Source: Gavia stellata
Taxonomy: Eukaryota; Chordata; Aves; Gaviiformes; Gaviidae
Direction: 5' to 3'
Assembly: GCF_030936135.1 (NCBI RefSeq)
Contig: NC_082604.1
Coordinates: forward strand, 8,315,001-8,379,000
Length of the DNA stretch: 64,000 nt
Numbering within the stretch: the stretch's first letter is position 1; every line of letters starts with the position of its first letter. Positions 48,131-62,236 of the stretch are shown one piece after another. The notes under the pieces are model-generated. The model saw only the letters and a program-made list of their open reading frames with translations. It ran no database searches and had not been told where the DNA came from. Both the position numbers and the translations under genes were made by a program.

Positions 48131-49240
48131 TCTTTCACACAGACGCAAATACCAACAGTGCTTCAGGTTTTCACAGAAATTCAGTCAGAAATAGAAGTGT
48201 CACAAGTAACTCAGTCCTTTCAGAAAGGAAAGTTTGACCATCCTGAGTGTATATAGCTATGCACCCCACCTAAAACACCCACACAGACTTGATTTACCCA
48301 AACACTCAATAGTGCATTCAAACGTTCAAAACAGTATTTCCAATTTGCTATTTCCACTTGACACTAAAAGGATTATTGAGATCATACAAATAATGCTGAT
48401 AAGAGAATATTCTAATAATGCAAGAGATGGAGAGAGGAATATTCTGAAGCCATATGAGCATCTGTAAATTTGGCTACTGAAAAAGTCTTTCTTTCACAAC
48501 AGTAAATATTTACCTTTGGAAAACTTCAACATTCAGTGATATTAACTAACTGACATCCCTAGCAAGAGCAGAAAATGACAAATCAGAGTATCACACTATT
48601 TAGTACACCTAATATGCATTATTTATTTATCCTTTCTTTAAACAAGTGTTGTATTTTTAGAATAGCCCAAGACAGAATGAAGCTGGAGCATTCAAGTCCC
48701 CCAGAAGAACATGAACTAGCCATTTTTCCAAAGTCATGTGAACTCCAGTAACGTTCTTGCCATTAGAAAAAGGAGGAATGAGGTGCTGAGCTGGAACGCA
48801 AAATTGTAAAGAAAACATGGTTCACCAGAATGGCTCTTTGTATTACATTCTCAACCAGGCTAAGAAATTCAAAGTGAGACACTCCAGGGCAAGGGAGCAA
48901 GCTTTGCACAGGAAACCCAGCGCTTCCTCTCAGACTCCAGCAGAACTCCGAGAGAAAAGCGCAGCTACAGCTTGTTGGGTAACACGCGCACCAAGCCTCG
49001 GGCTAACTCCCATCACCTTCCTGAACATGCTTTAAGGAATCGTCTTCTCATAAAACTTACAAAGTTTACTGCGAAACCTCTGCACCCAAAGGTAGCTCCT
49101 CATAGCTGTCACATTACAGAAAACTATTTTTCAAGAGAAAAGAAACAGTGAAAACATAATACTGCTTTATTTATGTGTCAGAGTTTAAATTACTGTGTCT
49201 CCCAATTTTGTATGAGTAGTTTCCAAGAGGGCCCATTAAC

Positions 49241-49259
49241 AAAAAAAAAAAAAAAAAAA
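49241..49259 (+). repeat. A19 homopolymer in SPSB4 intron
   Basis: Nineteen consecutive A, followed by CCACCAACC. No retroposed sequence was recognised next to it. Confidence 0.95.
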
Positions 49260-49480
49260 CCACCAACCAGTTGAGAAACAGACCTTTGCTTCCACTCCTT
49301 CTCAGAACTGTATCTGCAGCAGACCCACCATGGGTCACAGTAAGGGATACTCCATCGCAAACCTTCCTTTCCCTACGCTAGTTACGTCCATGCCTCCACC
49401 TGAAAACCTGGGAGCTGGGGCTACGGGCCAACAACAGCTGCTCTTCTCACACAGAGCTGCATTTCACCAAGCAGTGTACA

Positions 49481-49597
49481 AAATAGCTTAAACAGCTATT
49501 TAATATAATAGCTAATAGCTTAAAAATAGCTTAAATAGCTATTCAATAAATGAAATTAAATAAAAATAGCTATTTAGTAGCTATTTAGCTATTAATA
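49481..49597. repeat. AGCTATT-rich self-complementary cluster
   Basis: Nine AGCT tetramers occur in about 115 bp, mostly inside AATAGCTATT or AATAGCTTAAA units with irregular spacing. The repeat unit is itself palindromic, so the segment behaves as a degenerate minisatellite with many alternative hairpins. Confidence 0.75.
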
Positions 49598-52500
49598 ACA
49601 CAGAATAACTGTGGTTTTATATATATTTGTTCTAATGGTATCACTGATGGTTTAAGGACAAAGGCAAAGAAATGTTCATAACTAGAAACAACTATGTGCT
49701 TGTGAGCATTTCTCCAATAAATATGCATCTGCGATAGCAATTTGCACATCATTACCAGCTTAAAAGTTCATTTAGTTTTGGCAACCTGTAGTTATTTAAC
49801 AATCTGGCATTCCAACAAGACTGCCTCATCTTTGTCAACAGGCTTTTATAGTTGACATACTAAAGTCATTTAGCATCCAATAACACTAAATGTTATTAAC
49901 TGCAATGTTACATAAGGCTCATACAGAAGAGCAGCTTTTAACACACAACAGTTATCTGCCAAATGACAAGACTCATTTTTTAAAGAAATTTTTAAAGCTC
50001 TAACAGCACATAATGTTCATGGCTTTCATTATCTATGAAGAACATATTTTTATCTCATTTTATAAAATCGGAGTTGTCTGGGGAAAACAACCACAAAATC
50101 GAAGCAAAATTAAAGCTGGTTGAAAAACAAAGGAAGTTTATGTGAGAATCGTCACCAAAAATTTAAGAATTTCTTTAGTTCATTTATAGGTCTACCTAAG
50201 ATACCAAATTATCTTATATTTTGGGCCTTAAAGTTATTAAAAAGCACTTGTATTCAGTGATTCATGTTACTGTTTCCAACTGCTGTAAGACAGCTTTAAA
50301 GTCAGATTTAAAAAAAAAAGGAAAGAAAAAATACAGTGTTAAGAGACAGAGATGCAATCACACATCATTAAATAAGTGGATGACGGATGACATCTCCCCA
50401 GCCCTAACTTTGCTGTGCTAAGAGCAGTGCCATGAGGGAAGAGCCAGCTCATCAATGAGGCAACGGCAGCATAACCTTTCTTGTCCCAGAACGCCCATCA
50501 CCTGGCAGAGGGGCGAGGTGAAGCAGCACCGCCTCGACAACAGGGAAGAAAGTAACCTCTTGCAAAAGTAATACATGCCTGGTGCACAGAGAGGAGTCTT
50601 GGAAACTAGAAAAATGCATGATGCCTCTGTTTTATCCTAATTGGGCACAAGGCTTTCTGTACATGTCACGTACTTGGTGGCTATTGCCCGGTTCCCCTTC
50701 CTGCCCTCTCCTCTTTGCCACCAGTAAATCAGCGTCGCTCAGGTTCCTGCCCTGCCCTTCTTTTCGCCACCCAATTTTAATCTCACGTTTTGCCAAGTCA
50801 ACAATCATGATTGCCTTTAGAGGGATGATGTCCCCAAAAGAGTAACCCTTTGCCATGGAAAGGGGATCCAATACGGACATGAGGTGACATTCTTAGACTG
50901 TCCCTGTTCTGGTGGGCCTCACACGAGCCAGGCGGGAAGGGAAAGCTCTCTCCACGGCTTGTCACCACTCTGCTGCCTGATGCCTGCCTGTTCCCGCAGA
51001 CAATCCTCTGTCCCCATCAGGGCACCTGAGTACCCACCATACTCCAGGCTGCAGCACTATTTCTCTTCATCCTTTTTCTTGAATTTTCCCCCTTCCTCCA
51101 GGTATTAAAACACCTGCTAAGGGGTCAAGGTGGCCTAAGTGTTTCCATTAGGGTGATTTAGGGTATACAGAAATTTGTAACTACCATTTACTTACCACAC
51201 ACAATAAACATACAATTATATGTAATCCAGGAGTTTTCCTTCCAAGCTTTCTGCCAAAGCTTAATTATTGTTTTAATTTTACACAGTACAGGCCGAATTC
51301 TTTCCCCCACATAATATAGTACATAAATACACCCCCTGTGACATATTTATGTCTTCCCTGATGCAACTGATGGAAAATTTGAGTTGTGTTCCTTAAATGG
51401 CACAATATAGAGAAAGGAAATTGCAAATAATATATTAAAGAACACAGGCTATGACCAGTCATAAAAAATGCTAATAAATCTCCTAACAGCAATGAAAAGT
51501 CAGTCAAAGGATAACAGCATAAAAGAAATCACTTATCTATTTTTCCCACAGATGTCTTTAAGCTCTGCAGCCTGACCCAGCAAACCGTACAAACGAAGCA
51601 CTTCAGAACATCACATTTTAATTACAGCTCAGGCAATCCAGAGGAATCACTACTCTCAAGAATTCTACAGTTCAAAAGGAAACACCGTGGTTTTTCACAG
51701 AGCATTGCCATTTTTCTCCAACTCACATGTTTATCCATCCGAAAGCACCGGGCTCTGGCAGACTACTACCAAACTTAAGCTGGCTTTGCAGAAGTCCTGC
51801 GCTACACAGCTCCAAGCTCCCCTGCGGCAGCTGATGCTGTTACCGCAGGCAGAGCACACGCCTGCCCTCCTTCAGCCCCTCCGACATCACCCTCCCACCC
51901 ATGCAGCTTGTTCATATACAGCTGGAAGCTATCGTGCTTGCTTCTTCAAAAGCATAACGGGTGGTGGATGGCAAGACATTTTGTTATCAGTCAAGGCTGA
52001 TAAACAGCCACTGTCTCCAGCAGTTGTCTGTGAGGACAAATAAAGCTTCATGTAGTACCATATCAGCACCTTGCTTTTAGCAGACTGGTGGAAGGGGAGG
52101 AAAAATACAAGACTAACACAAACACACCCCTGTACCTGAACTAACCCACATCCCACAAAAATTTGGTACTTGAAATTAAATATGTTTAAGGGAGAAAGGA
52201 AGGCAAGAAAGCTTGAATAGAGGAAGGAACCTTCCTCCTCCTCATCTGCATGTCCTGTGCTGGGCGGGGGGACTGTTTTACAGATACCTTTGGCTTTTAA
52301 GTGTTAAATGCAGTTAAGCACAGGTTAAAAATTCAAATCAGGCATCATTTCGCAGAATTAAGACAAAAAAGCAGCAATGAACAAGCAGATACTCTGCAGC
52401 ATCGTTTGCTTTCAGTTAACGCTCTCCAGCTGTGCTTTCTTGAGAGGAAAGGAGTTGAAAAGCAGAACAGAATGAAAACAAACCAAAAGCAATCCCAAAA

Positions 52501-54361
52501 GCCAGTGGCCTCTTGTTACGGGTTCAATAAAGAATCTGTCATTTGAGCAAAACTACGTATCTCCTTGCAATTTCTTTTTTGCATTTCAGCGTTTGCAATC
52601 TCCTGTGAAGACACAAGACTCAGGCAAGTGGTCCTGACTCATAAGCACCAGAGCACACGCCTAAATCCAATTAATTCAATGCAGGCTTAAAACTTATTCT
52701 TAAAGTTTTCTATTTAGTAGACTTAAGTATATGTCTAAACACTTTTTTTGAACCATATTGGTTATAGCAGTGTTTCTGCTAGAAAAGAAATTTTTCTGTG
52801 TACATTTGCAGGAAGGCTGTATACAGAGAGTCATATACGTATATATAATCTGCAGAAACCCTCTTCTGAGAGGCTCAGTGCGCTCTACAGTTCTTACCAT
52901 CTAGGTGGGTTTATGATCCTCTTAAAAAGGGCTCTAGATCAAGCACATTTACTACGTAGAACAGGAGCAATACGAAGTCTGGCCCAGGCCAAATCTACAA
53001 GCAAACTTCACTGTGGAAACGTTCTCAAAAACCTTCATTTTCTGAATTACAACAGCTAATTTAAATGTGCATATACATTATAATAATTCAATTTCCAGTA
53101 ACAAAAATATCACAGGTATGATTTGTATTTGAAAATGTTTTAACACACTATTTCTTCAACTTACAGATTACTAAATTATACTGCTCTACATTATTCAGAA
53201 GCTGCAGAACAGAGCCAGATAGTAATAAATTTTACCAGCAAGCAAGGGGCTTTTTTAAAAAGGAGCAAAGCCCTGTAATAACCTGGTTTTGTTACAGCTT
53301 GATAGATTTTCATGCTGTCAGAGAGCGCGAGTGAGAACGGTGGCCACTTCCCTTCTGAAAGGCGAAGCATACATATGATTTCATTCCCTGTGTGCATCAG
53401 GAAAATGCAAATAGGAAGGATGAGCTGGAAAGATTTGCTTTCTGGTCTTGATTTGTTTGTTCTCCTCCTCCCCTCAAGTACTTCCACAAAACAGCTCTTC
53501 TCTTTGTTCTTGAACACAGTATGAAGGTAAATAGAGACAGTTATTTCAGTGATGATCTAAACGTTGTGTAGCAGAAAAGACACCTAACATAAATACACGC
53601 TCTTTTAAAACAAAAACAAAAGAAAAAAAGTGCTTGATGTTAGAGATGAGCCTAAGTTACAACCATTGGCTCCTTAGCAACTCCCAGCTCAAACTTCCCC
53701 AAGTTTAACATGTTGGGAATGAGGATTTGGCTTAGATTAATCTCTGATGTATACTTCATAGCTTTTACTCTTAAAAACACATTTATCACCATTAAATTCA
53801 GCTTGTGTGCCAGGCCATAAAGAGGGAAGTTAAAATATATCAAGGTGAGAGAAGATTAAAGCTTGGATGAGAATTTCACTGAGTAGATGCACTGGAGTTC
53901 AAAGACAATGGTTTTCAGGGGTTATGGACAGATTTATAGGCAAAGTAATAATGGAGAAAGTTGAAGGGAAGTTCAGGTTTCAGGGATGAACCACTGCAGA
54001 CAGCTATTGCAAGAGGAGTTCACACACTGCAAACAATACACAACATGATGACTGAAATAAGATTAAACAATTTCTTGCATTTTATGTCTTCAGGAAATGT
54101 GCTTCAGAAATGAGCAAATAAAACACCCACCTACAAGGACACACCTGTAACAACCTTTATGGCTGTGAACAAGTCTTTACTGGGGGGGGAATCAGGACGA
54201 GATTTTAGGTGACTCTTTTCCTATCCCTCAATTCATTGGCACATTTCTGCCTTAATAGTATTACAGCAGATAATGAGATTTCTTGGTGGGAAAGCTAATC
54301 ATACTGATTAAAATATTCTAAAATTCAAAATTGTAAGTTTTCACAGCTGTTCTGAAGCCCA

Positions 54362-54431
54362 TTTTTTTTTTTGGGGGGGGTTAAGCTAATCAAGTACGAG
54401 AGAGAGAGAGTGACAGAGAATGAGAGAGATT
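54362..54431 (+). repeat. T11-G8 tract and GA repeat
   Basis: T11 (54362-54372) is followed directly by G8 (54373-54380). A GA dinucleotide run (54398-54410) and a degenerate GA-rich tail follow. Confidence 0.9.
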
Positions 54432-55118
54432 CATGCAAAAAGACAAAATGTTGGACTTACATGCTGAATGAGGTGGGTACCTGGTTGCCTGACTGCCCCA
54501 TCTGCCCTTCTCCCACTAGCCTATTTTATCTACCTGTTGCATTTTGCATGTCATATTCATTGTGTGGGATGATGAAGTACACACTGCTATCTTTTTCTTA
54601 TACTGTGCCCAGCATACTGGAGCCTCACAAGAAATTCTAAATACTACCATACTAAAATAACACATGCTCATTCAAGATTTCCATTGCTTACAACTCATAC
54701 GTTCTCAGCTGGAACCCATCACAGTAGTTTTCTGTATGGGTGTTCAGTATTATACTAAATTATACATTTATTTACTCCAGTTAGCAATTACATTGATTCA
54801 AAGCATCTTCTGCGTCACGTTGCACCACCATGCAGCTTTCTTCAAAGTTTCACCATATTGACAGCACAACAGAACTGATGACTCTTCTATGTAAATGAAT
54901 AGATTGTGCTGAGCTGTTTAAGACAATAAATATTTGACTACATTCCTCATATCATTGTTACACGACATTTCCTCAACTGTTTCAGCTTAAATTACCCGGA
55001 GGCTCCAACATATGCAGATTTCCTCAAACCAAGCGAAAAAACGGCAGCAGCATGTAATTTAAATTTTAATGCAATTGTATACAAGCTAATGATCTCTAGG
55101 GGAGATCTGCAAACAACA

Positions 55119-55227
55119 GGCCTGACTCATCACTTCGTTACTCTAGTTTTGATATTAATAGAATTACATTGGAATAAATCTGGAGCAACGCAGTTGCAGT
55201 TAGGCTCAATATAATGAATTTGATCCC
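55119..55227. repeat. Relic of an amniote foldback repeat in SPSB4 intron
   Basis: GGCCTGACTC begins the segment. It then contains GAATTACATTGGAATAAATC, TGGAGCAACGCAGTTG and a terminal TTTGATCCC. This resembles the repeats built on CACTGGTGTAAATCAGGAG / AACTCCATTGA. Many substitutions make the ends approximate. Confidence 0.4.
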
Positions 55228-55811
55228 ATTAGTTTAGTACCATTTATATTTTTGATTTCTTGAAAGTGATTTTTTTCTTAAGTACAATAATCTTTATCAG
55301 CAGAAAATCGGTACTGGAGACAATCTGAATTATTTTCATACTGAGTTTAGGATTCATCATCGTTCCTGGTATGCAAAACACAGCTGATGCTCTCTGACGA
55401 CATTTCTAAAGCGTTGATTTTGAACACAAATGCACTCTCACATCACAGGTAGAGCACACAGGGCTGCCTTTACTCACCATTGCTCAGCAATTCTTATCGC
55501 AAGCTCCTGTTACCATCTTTCAACCTTGGCAAAGCTTTGTCTGAAATTTCACACTGCTGTGCCACTGCCTACAACCAGCACTCCTGGGCTGCTGTTTTAC
55601 AAATGGTCTGCTCATTTTGTGAGAAATGGAGCATGGAAAGAGGAGTTCCATATTATGCATTCCTACAGCCACTGTACGTGATGTGATATCATACCCCGAG
55701 CCTCTGAAGCACCAGCATAATACCCACTGATGGGAAGGGAGAGGGGAGGGGGTAGGTGGGCTAGGGAGAGTGGTTTGCCACTAAAGTGACTTTTCCTGTT
55801 CCTGGGCATGT

Positions 55812-55833
55812 GGGGGGGGGGGGGGGGGGGGGG
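55812..55833 (+). repeat. G22 homopolymer in SPSB4 intron
   Basis: An uninterrupted run of 22 G is followed by CGGGG. It can form a G-quadruplex and on the sense (minus) strand of SPSB4 reads as poly-C. Run length is unreliable in sequencing. Confidence 0.95.
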
Positions 55834-56967
55834 CGGGGATCCAACATGATGACAAACATTAAAACTCACAAATAAAAGATCTGGAACTTCACCTGGGATT
55901 ACTAGAATCACTGGCTAACTTGAGTTTTGCTCACACTGAGTTTCTTCACCTCCAGGCAGCATCACTGGGCAAAGTTTCCTGTACTTGGTCCTACATGGAC
56001 AGCAGAAGCCCCCTCTGAGCTGCCTTCTCTGAACAGCTAAAAGGGGAGGTGACAGTTGTGGTGGAACTTGCTGCCATTCTCCATCCATCATCCTACTCCT
56101 CACAACACTGCTTAATATATTTGGAGAACTAGGCCTGCAGCAGCATACCACTCATGGCTTCTTCCCTGTCCTCCTCAGCTCACCAAATCCATTTTCTCTG
56201 GACGTCTCAAGCTACACATGATGACTCTTCCCCCAGTGCTGCTCACTTGCTGTTCCGGTGAATTCAGACACAAAGGGGAGGACCACAAGAAGCGACCAGG
56301 GGGACTTTTACCCCAGCTCTCTCCTCCTCACGCACCTCCCAGCTTCATGCTTGGGTCCTTCTGTCTTCATGCTTTGTGTTATCCACTCGCGGTTTTATGA
56401 CCACCATCTGCACGGGACGTCACTGATGTCGAAGAAGATGAGGAGAAAACCAAGTGCAGCTGAACCACCGAGCAGTGTGGCTGCGCTCTGGAAGGAACTA
56501 TAAAACACCACGAAGGGTCTGGGTTTATTGCTTCTTACTGATTCATTATCAAATACGCTTTGTCCATAACCAGCCTTTTCCAGTTCCCTCTGCCACCAGC
56601 TGCCAGCTGGCTAATGTAGTTGCACAGGTGTAAATGAAAGCATCATTTGGCCTGCAGAAAAGCTATTACAAACAAAGATTTATCTAGATTTTCAGATCCC
56701 AAAGTCAATCTGTAAGGCTGGCAATTAAAAAATTGCATCTGGGAACAAGAAAGCAAAGCTGAGCAATTCACTCACCTCTAACGTACTTGCATGCCTTATT
56801 TCTGTAAGAAAAGGAATCCCATTAACCCACTAAGACAGCTGATTTCAAATAAAAAACTAGAATGAAAGAAGTTGAATGTGTACTAGAATCCTTGTAACAA
56901 TTTTTATGTGTTTGTGTTTTCAGATTCCTGAAGAGATTCAGTAGGCTTGAGGCACTCGGCTCACTAT

Positions 56968-57029
56968 TATATGTGCGTATATATACACGTGTGTGTGTGT
57001 ATAAAAAACACATACAAACACACACATGC
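56968..57029 (+). repeat. TG/CA and TA microsatellite
   Basis: Alternating TATATATACACGTGTGTGTG is followed by A-rich spacer and CACATACAAACACACACATG. The TG and CA halves are mutually complementary. Confidence 0.9.
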
Positions 57030-57845
57030 ACAAGAACATAAAAAGGTATGAATACAAGGGAAACATTTGAACCACTCTCTTCTCCTTCCTACACACATAC
57101 TTTACGTATTTATTTTAGTGGCAGTAACACACCATGGAGTTTAGTGACACAAAATAGCTATTACTATTTGATTTTAGATTTAAACAAAGGGAAATAGACA
57201 AAAGAGATGAAGCTATGAGCTGGAATTAATATTATTCTACTTATATTAAGAACAATGCTGTATTTAATAGCACAGAACAAATACTTCTGGAATTCTCCAT
57301 TTTGGGCAGTTGTATAGTAATTTCTTAGTACAAAACAAACTAATTTCAACATGGCTTTAGCTACAAGAGGGAGGATACATTTTCCTATCTGGGCGTTGGC
57401 AAATATACAGGTTAAGGTTTTCAAGAATACGTGAGTTTATACAAGCCCGTACTTCGATACCACAATAACAGTGTCAAGCAGGCAGCAGAGTTTAGTGAAG
57501 ACAGTAAGGTCATTTCCAGCCCAAAAAAAGGGATGGCAATTTTTGTCAACTTTTTCTTTGATATTTTATTTACAGTTTGGCATATGACAACTTCAAAATT
57601 ACATATTAAGTTCTCTAATGGGATGAATTGTGGGGGTTTTTTGTTTTGGCTTTGTGGGGTTTTTTAATTAGTGGAATATCAGTTTGATGCTAAATTTCCA
57701 CTATGTTTTAATAGATTCTGGACAGACTCCTATACTATCAGCCTCATTTTGACCACTAATTTTTATCTTTTCCTTAATGTGATTACAAAAAGAAAAAGGT
57801 GAGAGACAAATACCAATCCCATTTTATGCTTGTGTGGCATGTATA

Positions 57846-57898
57846 AACATATGTATTCTTTATATATTTATATATATATTTTTTTATATATATCTCTC
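57846..57898 (+). repeat. AT-rich microsatellite
   Basis: Repeated TATATA and TTTATA units with a T7 run, ending in TCTCTC. Confidence 0.9.
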
Positions 57899-58491
57899 TA
57901 AAACTCCACTATGGCTGGTTTCTTTTCAACCAAATCTCTGACCTATTAAACCATTTAAGTCTGTCTTATTTTCTCCTCTTATCAGCTGTTTCCTTCCCTT
58001 TCTTCTGTGCTCCTACTCTCAAAGCAAATAGTGTCACTCAGTGAACTGGGATTTTAAAAACGAAAAGCCCTTCTTCCTGTAGGTCTGTAAACATCAGGCA
58101 CAGTATATTTTGCTTTTTTTAATCTAAAATCTAGGTGACATTGGTGCAACAGATGAAATGCTAAACTATCAAAACGAATTCTTTAACTCAGTACTTAATC
58201 CAAAGTACAACCCCCCAAAATATTAAAAGCACATTCAGAATTACACAGAGCACAAAAGAATGCTTCCCACCAAATTCCTTCTGCTCCCTGTCGATTCAGC
58301 CTTTTTCACTCCACCAGCATTGTCAACAAAGCCAAAGGGAATTTTGCCAGGGTAAATACCGCTAAATGGGGTCCCCATCCATAGATATTTTGCTTTTCCC
58401 CTCTTGCCAAGTCATTTCTGATGTCAATCTGCCTCTAAGATGAAATGCATTTTTTTTTCCCCAAGTACTCACAGTTTTGAGATAAACACTG

Positions 58492-58543
58492 ACTCCTCAG
58501 GCATAAGAATGTGCCCAACTCCTCAGGCATAAGAACGTGCCCA
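58492..58543 (+). repeat. 26-bp direct tandem duplication
   Basis: Two adjacent 26-bp copies (58492-58517 and 58518-58543) starting ACTCCTCAGGCATAAGAA differ at a single base (T versus C before GTGCCCA). The low divergence suggests a young slippage duplication. Confidence 0.95.
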
Positions 58544-61500
58544 TGCCATTTTGATGTCTTGGATATTTCTTAACTAAGTTAATCCCGTAAACAATGACTG
58601 AGTAAAAAGCTACACACGGCTTTCCAAAAATCATCCTTTGTAGGGGCGAGAACAGCCACCCAGACCAGACTTCCTAGGGAGCAGTCAATTTAACCCATCA
58701 CATTAGTTAGTTGTTTACTTTGCTTATGCTTTTACTCCCCTGTGCAGGAGGAGAGATTAAGACCTTATGCTTGTTTTAAATCTTATTCAACCATCCATAG
58801 AATCAAAACCACAACCCCAAAAGCAGCCTGTAGTCAAGCACTAGGGGCAAGAAAGCTTAAGAGTTTAGGGTAACCTGACCCACTCATGTATCCCATTTCC
58901 CCAAGTGCTGATACTTCTTTTGCATCTCCTTCTTGTCCTTTCAAAAATCAGAAAAACTTCTTCAACAAGCAGGGTTAATAACTCAAGGAAGATGCTTTCC
59001 TTCAGAGTTGTGAGACAGAAGCAGTCAATACCAAAGCTGAGACATGAAGACCCAGGGCATCGCAGCAATGACAAACAGACTGACTTCATCCTTCCAAGCA
59101 TCTCCCAGCTCAAGAGACAACGAGGAGAGGGGGGCAGTGACCATCTTGAGTGCTTTCCTGGAACTCAAAAGCGCAGCTCTTCAGCATGCAGCTCATCAGT
59201 ACATCCACGCTGCTAGCGATGGAGCGCAGACCTGGAGCCCTCCACCACACGCACCTCCTGGTTTCCTTTGCAGACATTCCCAGGACTGCAGGCAGGGAGG
59301 GAGTGAGGCAGGGCATGCTCCCTCCTGCCGACCCCCGCCTGGGAAAACTAGGAGAGCAGGAGACTACGGAAAACCTTACTAATTGACAAAGACAAAAGCA
59401 AGTTGCAAGTGGTAAGCACTACACCAAGATCAGTAGAAGAATGTCAGTGAACAAAGGAAAAAGAAAAATAAAGGCTTCTTTTCTTTCTCTGTGTTACAGT
59501 TCAGTGTATTGTTCTCAATACCTCATTCTTTACACCATCTCTGCTATTAATGACATAGTTGTATGTTGATGTCATGCATTTCATATTCTGAAAACTTTTT
59601 ATAACATATACTTTAATTTTCTTTACTGATGCAAAATCAGAATTCTGGGACTTGTATATTCAGGATCCTGGTACTGACTGAAATACACATTTCACTGTCT
59701 CTTAGGTAACTTTCCAGCTTAGTAAAAAAAAGGCACTGTTTTCATATTATTTGCTTTATTGATATACCTTCCAAAGACAAAAGAAGATATTTTAGTATTG
59801 ATGTCCAAGCTAGTTATAATTGTATGCACAAAGTAACATAGAGCCACGAAGCAGTGAAGTTGAAGGAACGACACAGAATACACAAAGTAAGCAAACCAGC
59901 AGCTCTCTGATGCTGCCAACTCTTTTCAGGATCCCTGCAAGCTGCCTCTCACTCTGTGCAAACTGCGCTCTGCAGACATAACACAGTGGATGATCTTAAT
60001 CCTGCAGAGCCTCAGTAAAGCTCTATCTACCACAGCATTAAACCAGGTGTTTGGGAAGCTCTGCTCAAAAGAAGGTAAAATGAAGAGCTGTTATGAGAAA
60101 TTCAACTAATAATGATTCCCCTAAGTGCCATAAAAAATTCATGATGCTGGAAATTCAGTATTTTTTGAAAATGTGACAACTATGATGCCCCCTCTGCAGC
60201 TACCATTTGCAAGAATTTAAAATATCACTTCAAAAACCTGAAGTTCATCTGCTAAGAGCAAAATAGCACTGTTCATGCAATGCCAGAACACTTTAAATCT
60301 TACGCAAGTCTTTAACCTTGGCTTTCAGAAACAGGAACATAAGTTTCTAGTTCCACCTATGTGACTCCATTCTCTCCAGCGGAAAAAGGCTATTTATTAC
60401 CGCTCAACTATGGGCTTTCTGCAGTGCAGGGAGCCTGAGTTGGGCAGCGGTGCCAGCTGCCTTTGTCAGGCAGCTGTGGCTCCGTTCCCAAAAGCACCAG
60501 CCAACCTCAGCAGGGTAAGAGCGCAGGCTACATTCTTCACCGGGATGTGGTCTGCGATGTAAATGAGGCCGCTTTCTAAGCTTGCCTTCAGAAAGCACTC
60601 TTTGGAACCCAGATCAACCACTTCCCCCTTGAAACCTCTTATTCCCAGAAGGTAAGGGAAAAAACTAAGCTTCCCTAGCAGTAAGCATCTGCCAAGAAAT
60701 TTTAAGTGTTCCCATCCGAACCTGCCTCCCTTTTCTTAAGCTTCCCATTTCTTGCTGTATTATAAATCACTCCGGGGAAATACCATGGACTCCGAACGTT
60801 TAAGTTATGTTCCTAAGTGGTAAACCATCAAGTTTTACTAGCCTCTTTAAAATAAAATAGCATGGTCTATCTGCAAAGGCAAATTATATATTGCTTTTTC
60901 TATATTAATTATACGTTACACAGATTAAGGGCCATAGTAACAGGAAGTTAAACTAGCCCTTATTATGGAAAACTGCTATATCTGAAACAGAACAAATATC
61001 ACAAGGGTTGAACAAAGCTTTGGGGAATGCATCAAAATGCTATGCAAAGATTAGTTCAACTTGGCTCCAAAGTGGCTTGTCCAGTAACAGCAAGGTATTT
61101 TTTTTAAATTCGAATATAAGTGCATCTGACCTGTGGTCAGACAACAGGCAGTACCTTTCAAAATGCCGGAGTTCTGGAACAAGACAACAGGTACACTTTA
61201 TCCCCCACAAGAGCTTCTCCTACGCATACATCCTCCAATTTTGGCCTATGAGTACTCATTCCTTTATTAACAATCTCCTAATCAAATCTTTTGTTCCAGG
61301 AAGGTCACTGTAGGTTAAGAATAATGCATTAAAATGCTTTCAAAGTATTTATAGAAAGATGTTGTAGATAGGAGGGAATAGCTTAAGTACAACTGAGACT
61401 GCATCACTAATGGAAGTTTCTGCAGAAGTTGAACATTTTGACAGGACAACAGCCTGGGAGCAGAGTTCCTAAATCAGTAGTGACGCAAACAGAAGTACCG

Positions 61501-62212
61501 GCCAGCTTACACCTGGCATCAACTGATGGACTGGTTTTCTTTACCACTAAAGGATGATTTACACATCTGAGGGGCATTTCAGTTTCCTGTAAGCAGTGAC
61601 AGAAATTAGGAAAATAACATGAAAGGTGCAGGACAGAGCACACCACATTCCTCAGGTCCAGTGATCATTTTATTTGCACTTCAGCAAATTTTCAGGTATC
61701 TAACTTTGGATATTAGATGTATAATGAAATAGCACTGAGAAGTTATTGGTCACAGCTGTATGGAGAATAAAATACAGTGTCATCAACTTAAAACTATACT
61801 TCTAACTAATAAAAACCAACATCAGAGAAAGAAATTATCATCTTGCATCACTTTAAGATTGCGGGTATCTGGTGTAAATGCACACGTCAGGGTTGCTTAG
61901 CCAGGGCCTACAAAACACTACAAAAGTCATTATGTGAACACTGTAAAAAGAACCACAGTGTTTTTGGGGAAGCCGGAGGCTTTGTGAATACCAAACCACT
62001 GCACATGTGAAAACATGGCAGTCACAGAGGACTTACTCCTAGCTCTGACACATTTCCTACACAATGTTGGCCAAACCACTTAGGTTAGTGTAACCGAGTT
62101 ACTTCTACTGCACGTACATACGAAGAGGAGCTGCGTTCATCACGCTGCACAGCAATGTCGAGCTGTTTCTGAACTGACATATTTGTGTTGCACTTAGACC
62201 TGATGTGTCCTT

Positions 62213-62236
62213 GGGGGGGGGGGGGGGGGGGGGGGG
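62213..62236 (+). repeat. G24 homopolymer in SPSB4 intron
   Basis: An uninterrupted run of 24 G follows GATGTGTCCTT. It has the same quadruplex potential and the same length uncertainty as the G22 run. Confidence 0.95.
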
